Source: Porphyrobacter sp.
GTDB lineage: Bacteria; Pseudomonadota; Alphaproteobacteria; Sphingomonadales; Sphingomonadaceae
Length of the DNA: 12,829 nt
Assembly: GCA_018991295.1 (NCBI GenBank)
Contig: JAGKSZ010000120.1
Location: 1 to 12,829, forward strand
Direction of reading: 5' to 3'
Within the stretch, counting starts at the first letter, position 1, and each line of letters starts with the position of its first letter. Below, piece after piece: positions 6,037 to 12,829 of this stretch. Under the pieces are notes generated by a model, which saw only the letters and a list, made by a program, of their open reading frames with translations, searched no databases and was not told the DNA's origin. The position numbers and the translations under genes were made by a program.

Positions 6037-6396
6037 ATGGCACGCGTCAAAAGGGGTGTTACCACCCGCGCCAAGCACAAGCGGATTCTGGACCAGGCCA
6101 AGGGCTATCGCGGTCGCCGCAAGAACACCATCCGCATCGCCCGTCAGGCGGTCGAAAAGGCAGGCCAGTACGCCTACCGCGACCGCAAGGTGAAGAAGCG
6201 GACATTCCGTGCACTTTGGATTCAGCGCATCAACGCTGCCGTCCGCATGGAAGGCCTGACCTATTCGCAGTTCATGCACGGCATCAAGCTGGCCGGCATT
6301 GAACTCGATCGCAAGGCGATGGCCGATCTTGCCATGAACGAAGGCGGCGCCTTCAAGGCCGTGATCGCTCAGGCGAAGGCAGCTCTGCCCGCATAA
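6037..6396 (+). CDS. rplT: 50S ribosomal protein L20
   Basis: A 119-residue basic protein matching L20 end to end. It opens with MARVKRGVTTRAKHKRIL, continues with the AKGYRGRRKNTIRIARQAVE RNA-binding extension, and holds the globular-domain motif RKVKKRTFRALWIQRINAAV and the LTYSQFMHGIKLAGIELDRK segment near the C-terminus. L20 binds 23S rRNA early in 50S assembly and is an autoregulator in many bacteria. The ATG at 6037 follows AAGGAT with suitable spacing. A strong terminator hairpin closes the unit 41 bases after the stop, so the rpmI-rplT transcript probably ends there and does not continue toward pheS. Confidence 0.98.
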   Translation: MARVKRGVTTRAKHKRILDQAKGYRGRRKNTIRIARQAVEKAGQYAYRDRKVKKRTFRALWIQRINAAVRMEGLTYSQFMHGIKLAGIELDRKAMADLAMNEGGAFKAVIAQAKAALPA

Positions 6397-6437
6397 AGCG
6401 AGTTGGGGCCTCGGCCCTGGTCCGGCACAAGACAACA

Positions 6438-6470
6438 GGGGCAGGTTCCCTCTCGGGAACCTGCCCCTTT
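6438..6470 (+). terminator. Rho-independent terminator after rplT
   Basis: A perfect 13-bp stem is seen: GGGGCAGGTTCCC (6438-6450) with GGGAACCTGCCCC (6455-6467), TCTC loop, then TTT. Pairing can extend outward through GACAA (6431-6435) with TTGTC (6469-6473) and GGCAC (6424-6428) with GTGCC (6474-6478). The T-tract is short, so termination may be partial, but the stem is the strongest simple hairpin in the window. Confidence 0.88.
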
Positions 6471-6483
6471 GTCGTGCCCATCC

Positions 6484-6512
6484 TTGGGATCGCGCTGCAA
6501 GGCTTGTAGAAC
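6484..6512 (+). promoter_or_regulatory. Candidate sigma-70 promoter for the first AraC-type regulator
   Basis: TTGGGA (6484-6489) and TAGAAC (6507-6512) are separated by 17 bases, each matching four of six consensus positions. Transcription would start near 6519, some 20 bases before the ATG at 6539. It lies just after the rplT terminator, where a new promoter is needed. The match is weak and unverified. Confidence 0.3.
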
Positions 6513-6538
6513 TGCGCCATCTGCGTCTATCTGCAGGC

Positions 6539-7459
6539 ATGGGGGATGGAGATTATCAGCACGCCGCGCAGCGCCATGGCTCGCTGCCGGTCCCGCGGCT
6601 TTCTGCCGTTTTCCGTGAACCCCCGGCGGAGTTCGCGGGGTGCTTCACGAGCCTCTATCACCTGACGCTGGACTTGCCCGATGGGGCCGGGCGCGTCAGG
6701 GATTACCTCCAGCCGGAATGGGCCAATATCCGCTTTTTCTGCGGCACCACGCCCGATGCCGCGATTGATGGCAAGCGGGTCAGCGGCGCGCGCTTTGTGG
6801 GCACCGGGCCCAGCTCGCTGCCGTGCGAATTCTCGCTCGGCACGGTGCGGATGTGGGGCGTGGGCTTCCTGCCGCTGGGCTGGGCGCGGTTCTTCTCCGC
6901 CGAGGCGAGCAGCTGCACCAACATCATCTGCGATGGCGCCGCTCACCCTTCCTTCTCGCACTTTGCGGGCCTCACCGATGCGCTGTGCAATCCCGACATC
7001 GATATCGAGGAGCAATACGCGCTGCTGGTCGCGGCCCTGCGGCAGACGATGCGCCCCAACCGCGATGAGCCGCGCATTGCCCGCGTGCACGGCGCGCTGG
7101 TGAACGGCGATCATACCTCGGTTCACGAACTGGCCGATACCTGCGCCATGAGCATCCGCACGCTGGAGCGCACCTGTTCGCGCTATTTCGGCTTTTCGCC
7201 CAAGCTGCTGATGCGCCGCCAGCGGTTCATGCGCAGTCTGACCACCCACATGCTCCAGCGCAATGCCCGCTGGACCGAGGCGATGGACGCGCATTACCAC
7301 GATCAGGCGCAATTCACCCGCGAGTTCCGCGAGTTCATGACCATGAACCCTTCCGAATACGCCGCGCTCGATCACCCGATCTTGACCTCGTTCATGGAAG
7401 CGCGGGCGAAGGCATGGGGCAGCGCAGCGCAGACGCTCGATCCGCCATCGCCGCGCTGA
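6539..7459 (+). CDS. AraC-type transcriptional regulator, paralogue 1
   Basis: A 306-residue protein with an N-terminal sensing domain and a C-terminal AraC/XylS DNA-binding domain. The first helix-turn-helix is around TSVHELADTCAMSIRTLERT (193-212), followed by the linker FGFSPKLLMRRQRFMRSL (217-234). The second carries HYHDQAQFTREFREFMTMNP (252-271), the classic 'DQ.HF.R.F....G..P' region, though G-x-x-P is changed to MTMNP. The N-terminal part holds LQPEWANIRFF (57-67) and GTGPSSL...WGVGFLPLGWARFF (88-119), shared with the next gene, and its layout resembles the DUF6597-type N-domain of other AraC regulators (inference). It lacks a clear Shine-Dalgarno: AGG sits too close to the ATG at 6539, so the start is uncertain or the message is nearly leaderless. 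The ligand and targets are unknown. Confidence 0.85.
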   Translation: MGDGDYQHAAQRHGSLPVPRLSAVFREPPAEFAGCFTSLYHLTLDLPDGAGRVRDYLQPEWANIRFFCGTTPDAAIDGKRVSGARFVGTGPSSLPCEFSLGTVRMWGVGFLPLGWARFFSAEASSCTNIICDGAAHPSFSHFAGLTDALCNPDIDIEEQYALLVAALRQTMRPNRDEPRIARVHGALVNGDHTSVHELADTCAMSIRTLERTCSRYFGFSPKLLMRRQRFMRSLTTHMLQRNARWTEAMDAHYHDQAQFTREFREFMTMNPSEYAALDHPILTSFMEARAKAWGSAAQTLDPPSPR

Positions 7460-7566
7460 TCGCAAAGGGTTGCGCGGGAGCTGTGCGTTAAGTCGCTTTA
7501 CACAGACCGCCGGGTAAGGGACGCAAGCAGTCCGGCGCACAGACGGACACTTGGGGGCAGCTAGCT

Positions 7567-8469
7567 ATGCAACGGTTTGTCGGGAACGCAGCCAGATTGC
7601 GCTTTGCCCTGCCCGATCCATGCCTGCGCCCCTATGTCACCACCGTGTACCGCACCGATATATCCTGCCCGCCGCATACGCCCTGGCTGGAGGACCGATT
7701 GCTGCCCGAATGGGCCAACCTGCGGTTTCTGGCCGGGGCGAAGGCGCAATCGGTGATCGGCGGGGGTGAGCCGCAGCCTTCGCTCGCCTTTGCCGTGACC
7801 GGCCCGACCAGCCGGGCGATCCGGTTCCGGATGGGATCGGGACACAGTTGGGGCATTGGCCTGCTGCCACTGGGCTGGGCGCGCCTGTTCCCGGCGGCAG
7901 CGGCGAGCGCCTATGCCGACTGCTCGCTTGATGGCAGCGCCGATCCGCTCTTTGCCGCCTTTGTCCCGCTGGCCGAGGCGCTGGCGGCCGGCAATGGCGA
8001 TTACAGCCGCGAGCTGGCGCTGATCGGGGCGCATCTGGCGCAGGTCCTTGCCGCCAGCCCGCCGCTCGATCCGGCGCAGGAAGGGGCGATCCTCGCGCTT
8101 AACGCGGCGCTGGTCGATCCCGATGTGGTTGCGGTTGCCGATCTGGCAGAACGGCTTGGCATCACGGTGCGATCGGTCGAGCGGCTGTCAGCCCGCGCCT
8201 TCGGCTTCCCGCCCAAGCTGCTGCTGCGCCGCCAGCGGTTCTTGCGCAGTCTTTCGCGCTTCATGCTCGATCCCTCGCTCAAGTGGCACGGGACGATCGA
8301 TTCCCATTATCACGATCAATCCCACTTCGTGCGGGACTTCCGGCGGTTCAGGGGGATGAGCCCTTCGGCCTATGCGCGCGCGCCCAAGCCGCTGCTGATG
8401 GCCGCCGCCAAGGCGCGGGCAGAGATCGCCGGGGAGGCGGTGCAGGGGCTCCACCCGCCAGCGGGCTGA
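7567..8469 (+). CDS. AraC-type transcriptional regulator, paralogue 2
   Basis: A 300-residue paralogue of the upstream gene in the same orientation, 107 bases after it. Shared blocks include LLPEWANLRFL (45-55), VTGPTSRAIRF (77-87), WGIGLLPLGWARLF (95-108), and the C-terminal DNA-binding part. That part holds VADLAERLGITVRSVERLSA (190-209), FGFPPKLLLRRQRFLRSLSR (212-231), SHYHDQSHFVRDFRRFRGMS (246-265) and PSAYA (266-270). This copy keeps the canonical G-M-S-P before the last helix, unlike its neighbour. The ATG at 7567 follows GGGGG at about 9 bases. The pair looks like an old tandem duplication, since identity is high only in the DNA-binding domain and a few N-terminal blocks. Both may bind similar DNA with different signals. 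Targets could include each other, but the sequence does not show this. Confidence 0.87.
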   Translation: MQRFVGNAARLRFALPDPCLRPYVTTVYRTDISCPPHTPWLEDRLLPEWANLRFLAGAKAQSVIGGGEPQPSLAFAVTGPTSRAIRFRMGSGHSWGIGLLPLGWARLFPAAAASAYADCSLDGSADPLFAAFVPLAEALAAGNGDYSRELALIGAHLAQVLAASPPLDPAQEGAILALNAALVDPDVVAVADLAERLGITVRSVERLSARAFGFPPKLLLRRQRFLRSLSRFMLDPSLKWHGTIDSHYHDQSHFVRDFRRFRGMSPSAYARAPKPLLMAAAKARAEIAGEAVQGLHPPAG

Positions 8470-8487
8470 CTGGAGCCCTCGCCTCCT

Positions 8488-8516
8488 TTGCAATCTGCGC
8501 CATTTGCCGCTAGCGG
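8488..8516 (+). promoter_or_regulatory. Candidate promoter region for pheST
   Basis: In the 86-base gap before pheS, TTGCAA (8488-8493) and TAGCGG (8511-8516) are 17 bases apart, a weak sigma-70-like pair. The perfect palindrome CCGCTAGCGG (8507-8516) overlaps the second hexamer. I see no phenylalanine-rich leader peptide or attenuator of the E. coli pheM type, and no strong Shine-Dalgarno before pheS. The same CTGCGCCAT string also occurs near the start of the first AraC-type gene (6513-6520 region). Confidence 0.25.
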
Positions 8517-8555
8517 GCGGCGGCGAATTTTCCGCTGGCAGAGCATCCACGATCC

Positions 8556-9656
8556 ATGACCGATATCACATCCCAGACTAAGGCCGCGCTGGCCGCGATT
8601 GCGGCGGCGACCAGCCTTGACGCGCTTGAGGCCGAGCGGCTCGAAACGCTTGGCAAGAAGGGCTGGGTGAGCCTTGCCCTGAAGACTTTGGGCGGCATGA
8701 GCCCGGAAGAACGCACCGCTGCTGCGCCCGCGATCCAATCGGCGCGGGCCAGCATTGCCGATGCGCTGGATGCCAAGAAAGGCGCGCTGGAAGCTGCCGC
8801 GCTCGAAGAACAGCTCGCGCGTGAGACGGTGGACCTGACGCTGCCTGCCGTGGCCGCGCCCAAGGGGTCGGTCCACCCCGTTTCGCAGGTCATGGACGAG
8901 CTGGCGGAAATCTTCGCTGACCTCGGTTTTGCCGTCGCCACCGGGCCCGAGATCGAGGACGACTGGCACAATTTCACCGCGCTCAACATGGATGAAACCC
9001 ATCCTGCGCGGGCGATGCATGATACGTTCTACTTCCCCGACAAGACCGGGGAGGGCCGCGAGATCCTGCTGCGCACCCACACCTCGCCCGTCCAGATCCG
9101 TTCGATGCTCGCGCAGGGCGCGCCGATCCGCATCATCGCGCCGGGCCGGGTCTATCGCTCGGACAGCGATGCCACCCACACGCCGATGTTCCATCAGGTC
9201 GAAGGGCTGGTGATCGACAAGGATATTCACCTCGGCCACCTCAAGTGGACGCTGGAGACCTTCTTCAAGGCCTTCTTCGAGCGCGAGGACATTACCCTGC
9301 GCCTGCGCCCGAGCTACTTCCCCTTCACCGAACCCAGCGTCGAGGTGGACGTGGGCTATTCCACCGAAGGCGGCCGCCGCGTCGTCGGCGGGCACGGCGA
9401 TGCACCGGGCCATGCGTGGATGGAGCTGGGCGGCAGCGGGATGGTCAATGCCCGCGTGCTCGAATTCGCGGGGCTTGATCCTGCGGAATGGCAGGGCTTC
9501 GCCTTCGGCCTCGGGATCGACCGCATTGCCATGCTCAAATACGGGATGAACGATCTGCGCGCCTTCTTCGATGGCGACCCGCGCTGGCTGGCGCATTACG
9601 GCTTCTCGCCGTTCGACCAGCCCACACTTTCCGCTGGCGTGGGAGCAAAGGCATGA
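8556..9656 (+). CDS. pheS: Phenylalanine-tRNA ligase alpha subunit
   Basis: Catalytic subunit of the alpha2-beta2 cytosolic enzyme that charges tRNA-Phe. The 366 residues include an N-terminal coiled-coil arm for tRNA contact (about 1-90) and the class II catalytic core. Visible motifs are GPEIEDDWHNFTALN (130-144), RTHTSPVQIR (173-182), motif 2 GRVYRSDSDATHTPMFHQVE (197-216), RPSYFPFTEPSVEVDV (251-266) lining the Phe pocket, and motif 3 GFAFGLGIDRIAMLKYG (314-330), with Ala316 at the position that sets side-chain specificity in E. coli. Between VDV and the GSGMV motif the protein is about 15 residues longer than the E. coli enzyme (GGRRVVGGHGDAPGHAW, 272-288). Its stop overlaps the pheT start by ATGA. 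The upstream ribosome-binding site is poor. Confidence 0.98.
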   Translation: MTDITSQTKAALAAIAAATSLDALEAERLETLGKKGWVSLALKTLGGMSPEERTAAAPAIQSARASIADALDAKKGALEAAALEEQLARETVDLTLPAVAAPKGSVHPVSQVMDELAEIFADLGFAVATGPEIEDDWHNFTALNMDETHPARAMHDTFYFPDKTGEGREILLRTHTSPVQIRSMLAQGAPIRIIAPGRVYRSDSDATHTPMFHQVEGLVIDKDIHLGHLKWTLETFFKAFFEREDITLRLRPSYFPFTEPSVEVDVGYSTEGGRRVVGGHGDAPGHAWMELGGSGMVNARVLEFAGLDPAEWQGFAFGLGIDRIAMLKYGMNDLRAFFDGDPRWLAHYGFSPFDQPTLSAGVGAKA

Positions 9657-12040
9657 AGTTCTCGCTGACCTGGCTCAAGGATTACCTTGAGACGACTGCC
9701 ACCGTCACCGAAATCTGCGACGCGCTCAACGCGATCGGGCTTGAGGTTGAGGGCGTGGAAGACCCGGCGGAAAAGCTCGCCGGTTTCCGCATCGCCCACG
9801 TGCTGACCGCTGCGCGCCACCCCGATGCCGACAAGCTGCAGGTGCTGACCGTCGACACCGGCGATGGCGCACCCTTGCAAGTCGTATGCGGCGCGCCCAA
9901 TGCGCGGGCCGGGATGAAGGGCGTGCTGGGCCTGCCCGGCGCGACTGTCCCTGCCAACGGCATGGTGCTGCGCAAGAGCGCGATCCGGGGCGTCGAATCG
10001 AACGGCATGATGTGCTCCACCCGCGAGCTGGAACTGGGCGATGATCACGACGGGATCATCGAACTGCCCGATGATGCGCCGGTCGGCACGGCTTTCGCCG
10101 ATTACCATGGCTCGGACCCGGTGATCGAAGTCGCCGTGACGCCGAACCGCCCGGACTGCATGGGCGTTTATGGCATCGCCCGCGATCTGGCGGCCAAGGG
10201 GCTGGGGACGCTGAAGCCGATTGCCATACCGACCTTTTCGACTTCGCGCGCAATTCCGGGGGCAATCCGCACCGACGATCCGGAAGGCTGTCCCGCCTTC
10301 TACGGGCGCGTTATCGCAGGTGTGAAGAACGGCCCCTCGCCCGATTGGCTGCAGGCGCGATTGAAGAGCGCAGGCCAGCGCCCGATCTCGCTGCTGGTGG
10401 ACCTCACCAACTACCTGATGCTGGGATACGGTCGTCCGGCGCACGTCTATGACATGGCCAAGCTGCAAGGCGCGGTGGTCGCGCGGCGTGCCAAGGACGG
10501 CGAGCAAGTGCTGGCGCTCAACGAGAAGACCTACACGCTCGATGCCGAAATGGTCGTGATTGCGGATGACGTGCAGGTGCACGACATCGCCGGGATCATG
10601 GGCGGCGAGCATTCGGGGGTTAGCGAGAGCACCACCGATGTGCTGCTCGAAATCGCCTATTTCGATCCGGCGCGCATTGGCGCCACGGGCCGCAAGCTGG
10701 GCCTGTCGTCCGATGCCCGCACGCGGTTCGAGCGCGGGGTGGACCCCGAGTTTCTGGACGCTGGCCTCGATCTGCTCACCGGCCTGATTGTGGAGCTGGC
10801 GGGCGGCACCCCCAGCGAAGTCATGCGTGCCGGTTCGCCGCCGTCTGACCCGAAGGTCGTCGCCTTCGATCCCGGCCTGACGCTCCGCCTTGGCGGGGTG
10901 GAGGTGCCTGAGGGCGAGCAGAAGCGCATCCTTGAAAGCCTCGGCTTTGCGGTGGGCGCTGATTGGCAGGTCACCTGTCCGCTGCGCCGCCATGATATCG
11001 AAGGCCCAGCTGACCTGGTCGAGGAAGTCGTGCGCATCCACGGCCTCGACAAGGTGGAAAGCGTCGCGCTGCCCCGTGCAGAAGGCGTCGCCCGCCCCAC
11101 CGCGACCCCGCAGCAGAAGCTGGAGCGGGGCTTGCGCCGTGCGGCTGCCGCCAGCGGATTGAACGAGGCGGTGACGTGGTCCTTCCTCCCCGAATGGGCG
11201 GCGCAGCATTTCGCGTCCGACCAGCCGCTGTGGGTGCTCGCCAATCCGATCAGCGAGGACCTGAAGGCGATGCGCCCCTCGCTGCTCCCCGGTCTGTTGA
11301 TGGCGGCCAAGCGCAACGCGGATCGCGGCGCGGCCTCCTCGCGCCTGTTCGAGATCGGGCGGCGCTACTTCCGCAGCCCCGATGGCCTGAGCGATGAGAA
11401 GCCGACGCTGGGCATCGTGCTGGCGGGCGAAAAGACTCCCCGCGGATGGCAGCAGGGCAAGGCCAAGCCCTTCGACGCCTTCGATGCCAAGGCGCTGGCG
11501 CTCCAATTGCTGGAGGCCGCGGGCGCGCCGGTGGCGAACCTGATGGTGATGGGTGAGGCGGGACCGCAGTTCCACCCCCGCCCGTCGGCGACCCCGCGCC
11601 TCGGTCCCAAGGTCGTGCTGGCGCGCTTCGGGATGGTGCATCCGGCGACGCTCAAGGCCTTCGACGCCGACGGGCCGATTGCAGCGGTGGAGCTGTTCCT
11701 TGATGCGATCCCGGCCAAGAAGGGCGCGGCCTTTGCCCGCCCCGGCTTCACGCCGCCTGCACTGCAAGCCGTGACCCGCGACTTCGCATTCCTTGTGCCC
11801 GCAAGCCTCGCGGCGGGTGATCTGGTGCGCGCGGTGCAGGGCGCTGACAAGGCGAGCATTACCGTCGTGCGGGTGTTCGACGTCTTCGCCGGACAGGGCG
11901 TCCCCGAGGGTCACAAGTCCGTCGCGGTCGAAGTCACGCTCCAGCCGGGAGATGTAAGCTTCAAGGACGCCGAGCTCAAGGCCATCGCCGAAAAGGTGGT
12001 CGCCGCGGCAGCCAAGCTGGGCGGGGAGCTGCGCGGATGA
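9653..12040 (+). CDS. pheT: Phenylalanine-tRNA ligase beta subunit
   Basis: Structural, editing and tRNA-binding subunit of phenylalanyl-tRNA synthetase, 795 residues (family about 780-810). Domains in order are an N-terminal MKFSLTWLKDYL (1-12), an EMAP-type tRNA-binding fold (about 40-150), and the B3/B4 editing region (about 210-375) with LTNYLMLGYGRPAHVYD (251-267), GIMGGEHSGV (314-323) and FERGVDP (359-365). The B5 region follows (about 400-468) with RRHDIEGPADLVEEVVRIHG, then the catalytic-like B6/B7 fold (about 485-690) and a C-terminal anticodon-binding FDX-ACB domain (about 702-795) starting PALQAVTRDFAFLV. The ATG at 9653 overlaps the pheS stop and follows GGGAG. A longer reading in frame from 9488 only adds out-of-frame pheS sequence and is rejected. 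The stop in turn overlaps the next gene. Confidence 0.98.
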   Translation: MKFSLTWLKDYLETTATVTEICDALNAIGLEVEGVEDPAEKLAGFRIAHVLTAARHPDADKLQVLTVDTGDGAPLQVVCGAPNARAGMKGVLGLPGATVPANGMVLRKSAIRGVESNGMMCSTRELELGDDHDGIIELPDDAPVGTAFADYHGSDPVIEVAVTPNRPDCMGVYGIARDLAAKGLGTLKPIAIPTFSTSRAIPGAIRTDDPEGCPAFYGRVIAGVKNGPSPDWLQARLKSAGQRPISLLVDLTNYLMLGYGRPAHVYDMAKLQGAVVARRAKDGEQVLALNEKTYTLDAEMVVIADDVQVHDIAGIMGGEHSGVSESTTDVLLEIAYFDPARIGATGRKLGLSSDARTRFERGVDPEFLDAGLDLLTGLIVELAGGTPSEVMRAGSPPSDPKVVAFDPGLTLRLGGVEVPEGEQKRILESLGFAVGADWQVTCPLRRHDIEGPADLVEEVVRIHGLDKVESVALPRAEGVARPTATPQQKLERGLRRAAAASGLNEAVTWSFLPEWAAQHFASDQPLWVLANPISEDLKAMRPSLLPGLLMAAKRNADRGAASSRLFEIGRRYFRSPDGLSDEKPTLGIVLAGEKTPRGWQQGKAKPFDAFDAKALALQLLEAAGAPVANLMVMGEAGPQFHPRPSATPRLGPKVVLARFGMVHPATLKAFDADGPIAAVELFLDAIPAKKGAAFARPGFTPPALQAVTRDFAFLVPASLAAGDLVRAVQGADKASITVVRVFDVFAGQGVPEGHKSVAVEVTLQPGDVSFKDAELKAIAEKVVAAAAKLGGELRG

Positions 12041-12786
12041 GCAAGGTTGCATTCGTCACCGGCGCCACCGCCGGGATCGGCCTTGCCACCGTGCGCCGCC
12101 TTGTGAAGGACGGCTGGCGCTGCGTTGCCACCGGGCGGCGGCAGGAGCGGCTCGATGCGCTGGTGGAGGAACTGGGCGCGGACAAGGTGCTGCCCCTGTG
12201 CTTCGACGTGCGCGACACCGCGGCGCTCGATGCCGCGCTGGCGGACCTGCCCGAGGCTTTTCGCGATATCGATCTGCTGGTGAACAACGCCGGCCTTGCG
12301 CAGGGCCTCAGCCCTGCGCAACATGCCAGTCTCGATGACTGGCAGACCATGATCGACACCAACATCACCGCGATGGTGGTGTTGACCCGCAAGCTGCTGC
12401 CCGCTCTGATCGAGCGCAAGGGCGCGATCATCGCCATCGGTTCGGTTGCGGGGACCTATCTCTATCCGGGCGGCAATGTGTACGCAGGGTCCAAGGCCTT
12501 CGTGAACCACTTCACCCTCGCGCTGCGCGCTGACCTCCACGGCACCGGCGTGCGCGTCACCAGCATCGAGCCCGGCATGGTCGAGACTGAATTCACGCTG
12601 GTGCGCACCGGCAGTCAGGAAGCGTCCGACAGCCTCTATGCGGGCGTCAATCCGATGACCGGCGAGGACATTGCCGACACCATCGGCTGGATCGCGAGCC
12701 TGCCGCCGCATCTCAACATCAACCGGATCGAGCTGATGCCGGTCAATCAGGACTTCGCGGGCTTCCGGGTGGCGCGCGACACCTAG
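12037..12786 (+). CDS. Short-chain dehydrogenase/reductase, YdfG-like
   Basis: A 249-residue classical SDR oxidoreductase with a Rossmann fold. The cofactor motif TGATAGIG (8-15) and ATGRR (31-35) suggest NADP(H). The structural NNAG is at 83-86, and the catalytic tetrad is visible as Asn109, Ser136, Tyr149 and Lys153 (YAGSK). EPGMVETEF (178-186) follows. The C-terminal PHLNINRIELMPVNQ (224-238) is characteristic of the E. coli YdfG and yeast YMR226C group, which reduce 3-hydroxy-acid-type substrates (L-allo-threonine, serine, malonic semialdehyde). The precise substrate here is inferred only to that group. The start overlaps the pheT stop (ATGA), with GGGGAG upstream, so it is probably translated from the pheST message. 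Its role beside a tRNA synthetase is unclear and may be coincidental packing. Confidence 0.93.
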   Translation: MSKVAFVTGATAGIGLATVRRLVKDGWRCVATGRRQERLDALVEELGADKVLPLCFDVRDTAALDAALADLPEAFRDIDLLVNNAGLAQGLSPAQHASLDDWQTMIDTNITAMVVLTRKLLPALIERKGAIIAIGSVAGTYLYPGGNVYAGSKAFVNHFTLALRADLHGTGVRVTSIEPGMVETEFTLVRTGSQEASDSLYAGVNPMTGEDIADTIGWIASLPPHLNINRIELMPVNQDFAGFRVARDT

Positions 12787-12798
12787 CTCAGCCTTTTT

Positions 12799-12829
12799 CC
12801 CGTTCGTGCTGAGCTTGTCGGAAGCGAAG
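12799..12829. repeat. Start of a dispersed repeat, cut by window edge
   Basis: CCCGTTCGTGCTGAGCTTGTCGGAAGCG-type sequence begins here, preceded by a T-run (12794-12798). It shares the leading CCCGTTCGTG with the inverted repeat after prs (2915-2924) but then diverges (CTGAGCTTGTCG against TCGAGCGCAGTCG). I associate such elements with sphingomonad intergenic repeats. GCTCAG (12786-12791) can also pair with CTGAGC (12809-12814). The rest lies beyond the window, so full structure and orientation cannot be judged. Confidence 0.55.

Noticed and set aside
8470..8555. Phenylalanine-rich leader peptide/attenuator for pheST
   Set aside because: No short ORF with Phe codons and no terminator-antiterminator pair is visible in the gap.
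9596..12052. 818-codon open frame on the minus strand opposite pheT
   Set aside because: Its low-complexity Arg/His/Gln-rich composition is typical of antisense frames in high-GC DNA. pheT on the plus strand is unambiguous.
1..12829. CRISPR array, tRNA/rRNA genes, transposases, prophage, toxin-antitoxin or defence genes
   Set aside because: No regularly spaced direct repeats, no tRNA-like cloverleaf with the conserved GGTTCGA-type arm, and no recognisable proteins of these classes. The cloverleaf-like element at 4179-4254 lacks tRNA features.

Overview
This is a GC-rich window with tightly packed, almost entirely housekeeping genes. It reads like the chromosome of an alphaproteobacterium, most likely a member of the Sphingomonadales (Erythrobacter/Sphingomonas-like). 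This placement is inference. It rests on the high G+C at third codon positions, the protein sequence style, a CtrA-like box (TTAG-N7-TTAA), and short intergenic inverted repeats of a kind I associate with that order. I could not run a database search.

Layout. (1) 1-1345, minus strand: a dicarboxylate/proton symporter of the DctA family, cut by the window edge only a few residues before its expected end. (2) 1346-1972: a non-coding stretch with two 16-bp palindromes 32 bp apart, well placed as an operator pair for dctA. (3) 1973-4101, plus strand: prs (PRPP synthetase), then a small uncharacterised protein, then a HisN-type inositol-monophosphatase-family phosphatase. The last two overlap by ATGA. 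A large inverted repeat lies between prs and the small gene. PRPP is the first substrate of histidine synthesis and HisN dephosphorylates histidinol phosphate, so a nucleotide/histidine link is plausible. (4) 4102-4404: a cloverleaf-like repeat and a CtrA-like box ahead of a GT87/DUF2029 polytopic membrane glycosyltransferase (4405-5604). (5) 5697-6396: rpmI and rplT (ribosomal proteins L35 and L20), closed by a strong 13-bp terminator hairpin. infC is not upstream. (6) 6539-8469: two tandem paralogous AraC-type regulators. (7) 8556-12786: pheS, pheT and a short-chain dehydrogenase, chained by ATGA overlaps. (8) 12787-12829: the start of another dispersed repeat.

How it fits together. rpmI-rplT followed by pheS-pheT is a widely conserved neighbourhood for translation genes. 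Here it is split by the two paralogous regulators, with a terminator before them, so pheST needs its own promoter. That split, the dctA operator pair, and the repeat whose arm overlaps the ribosome-binding region of the small gene after prs are the points most worth a second look. I see no CRISPR array, phage, transposase, toxin-antitoxin or defence module, and no convincing previously undescribed system. I do not want to overstate the window.
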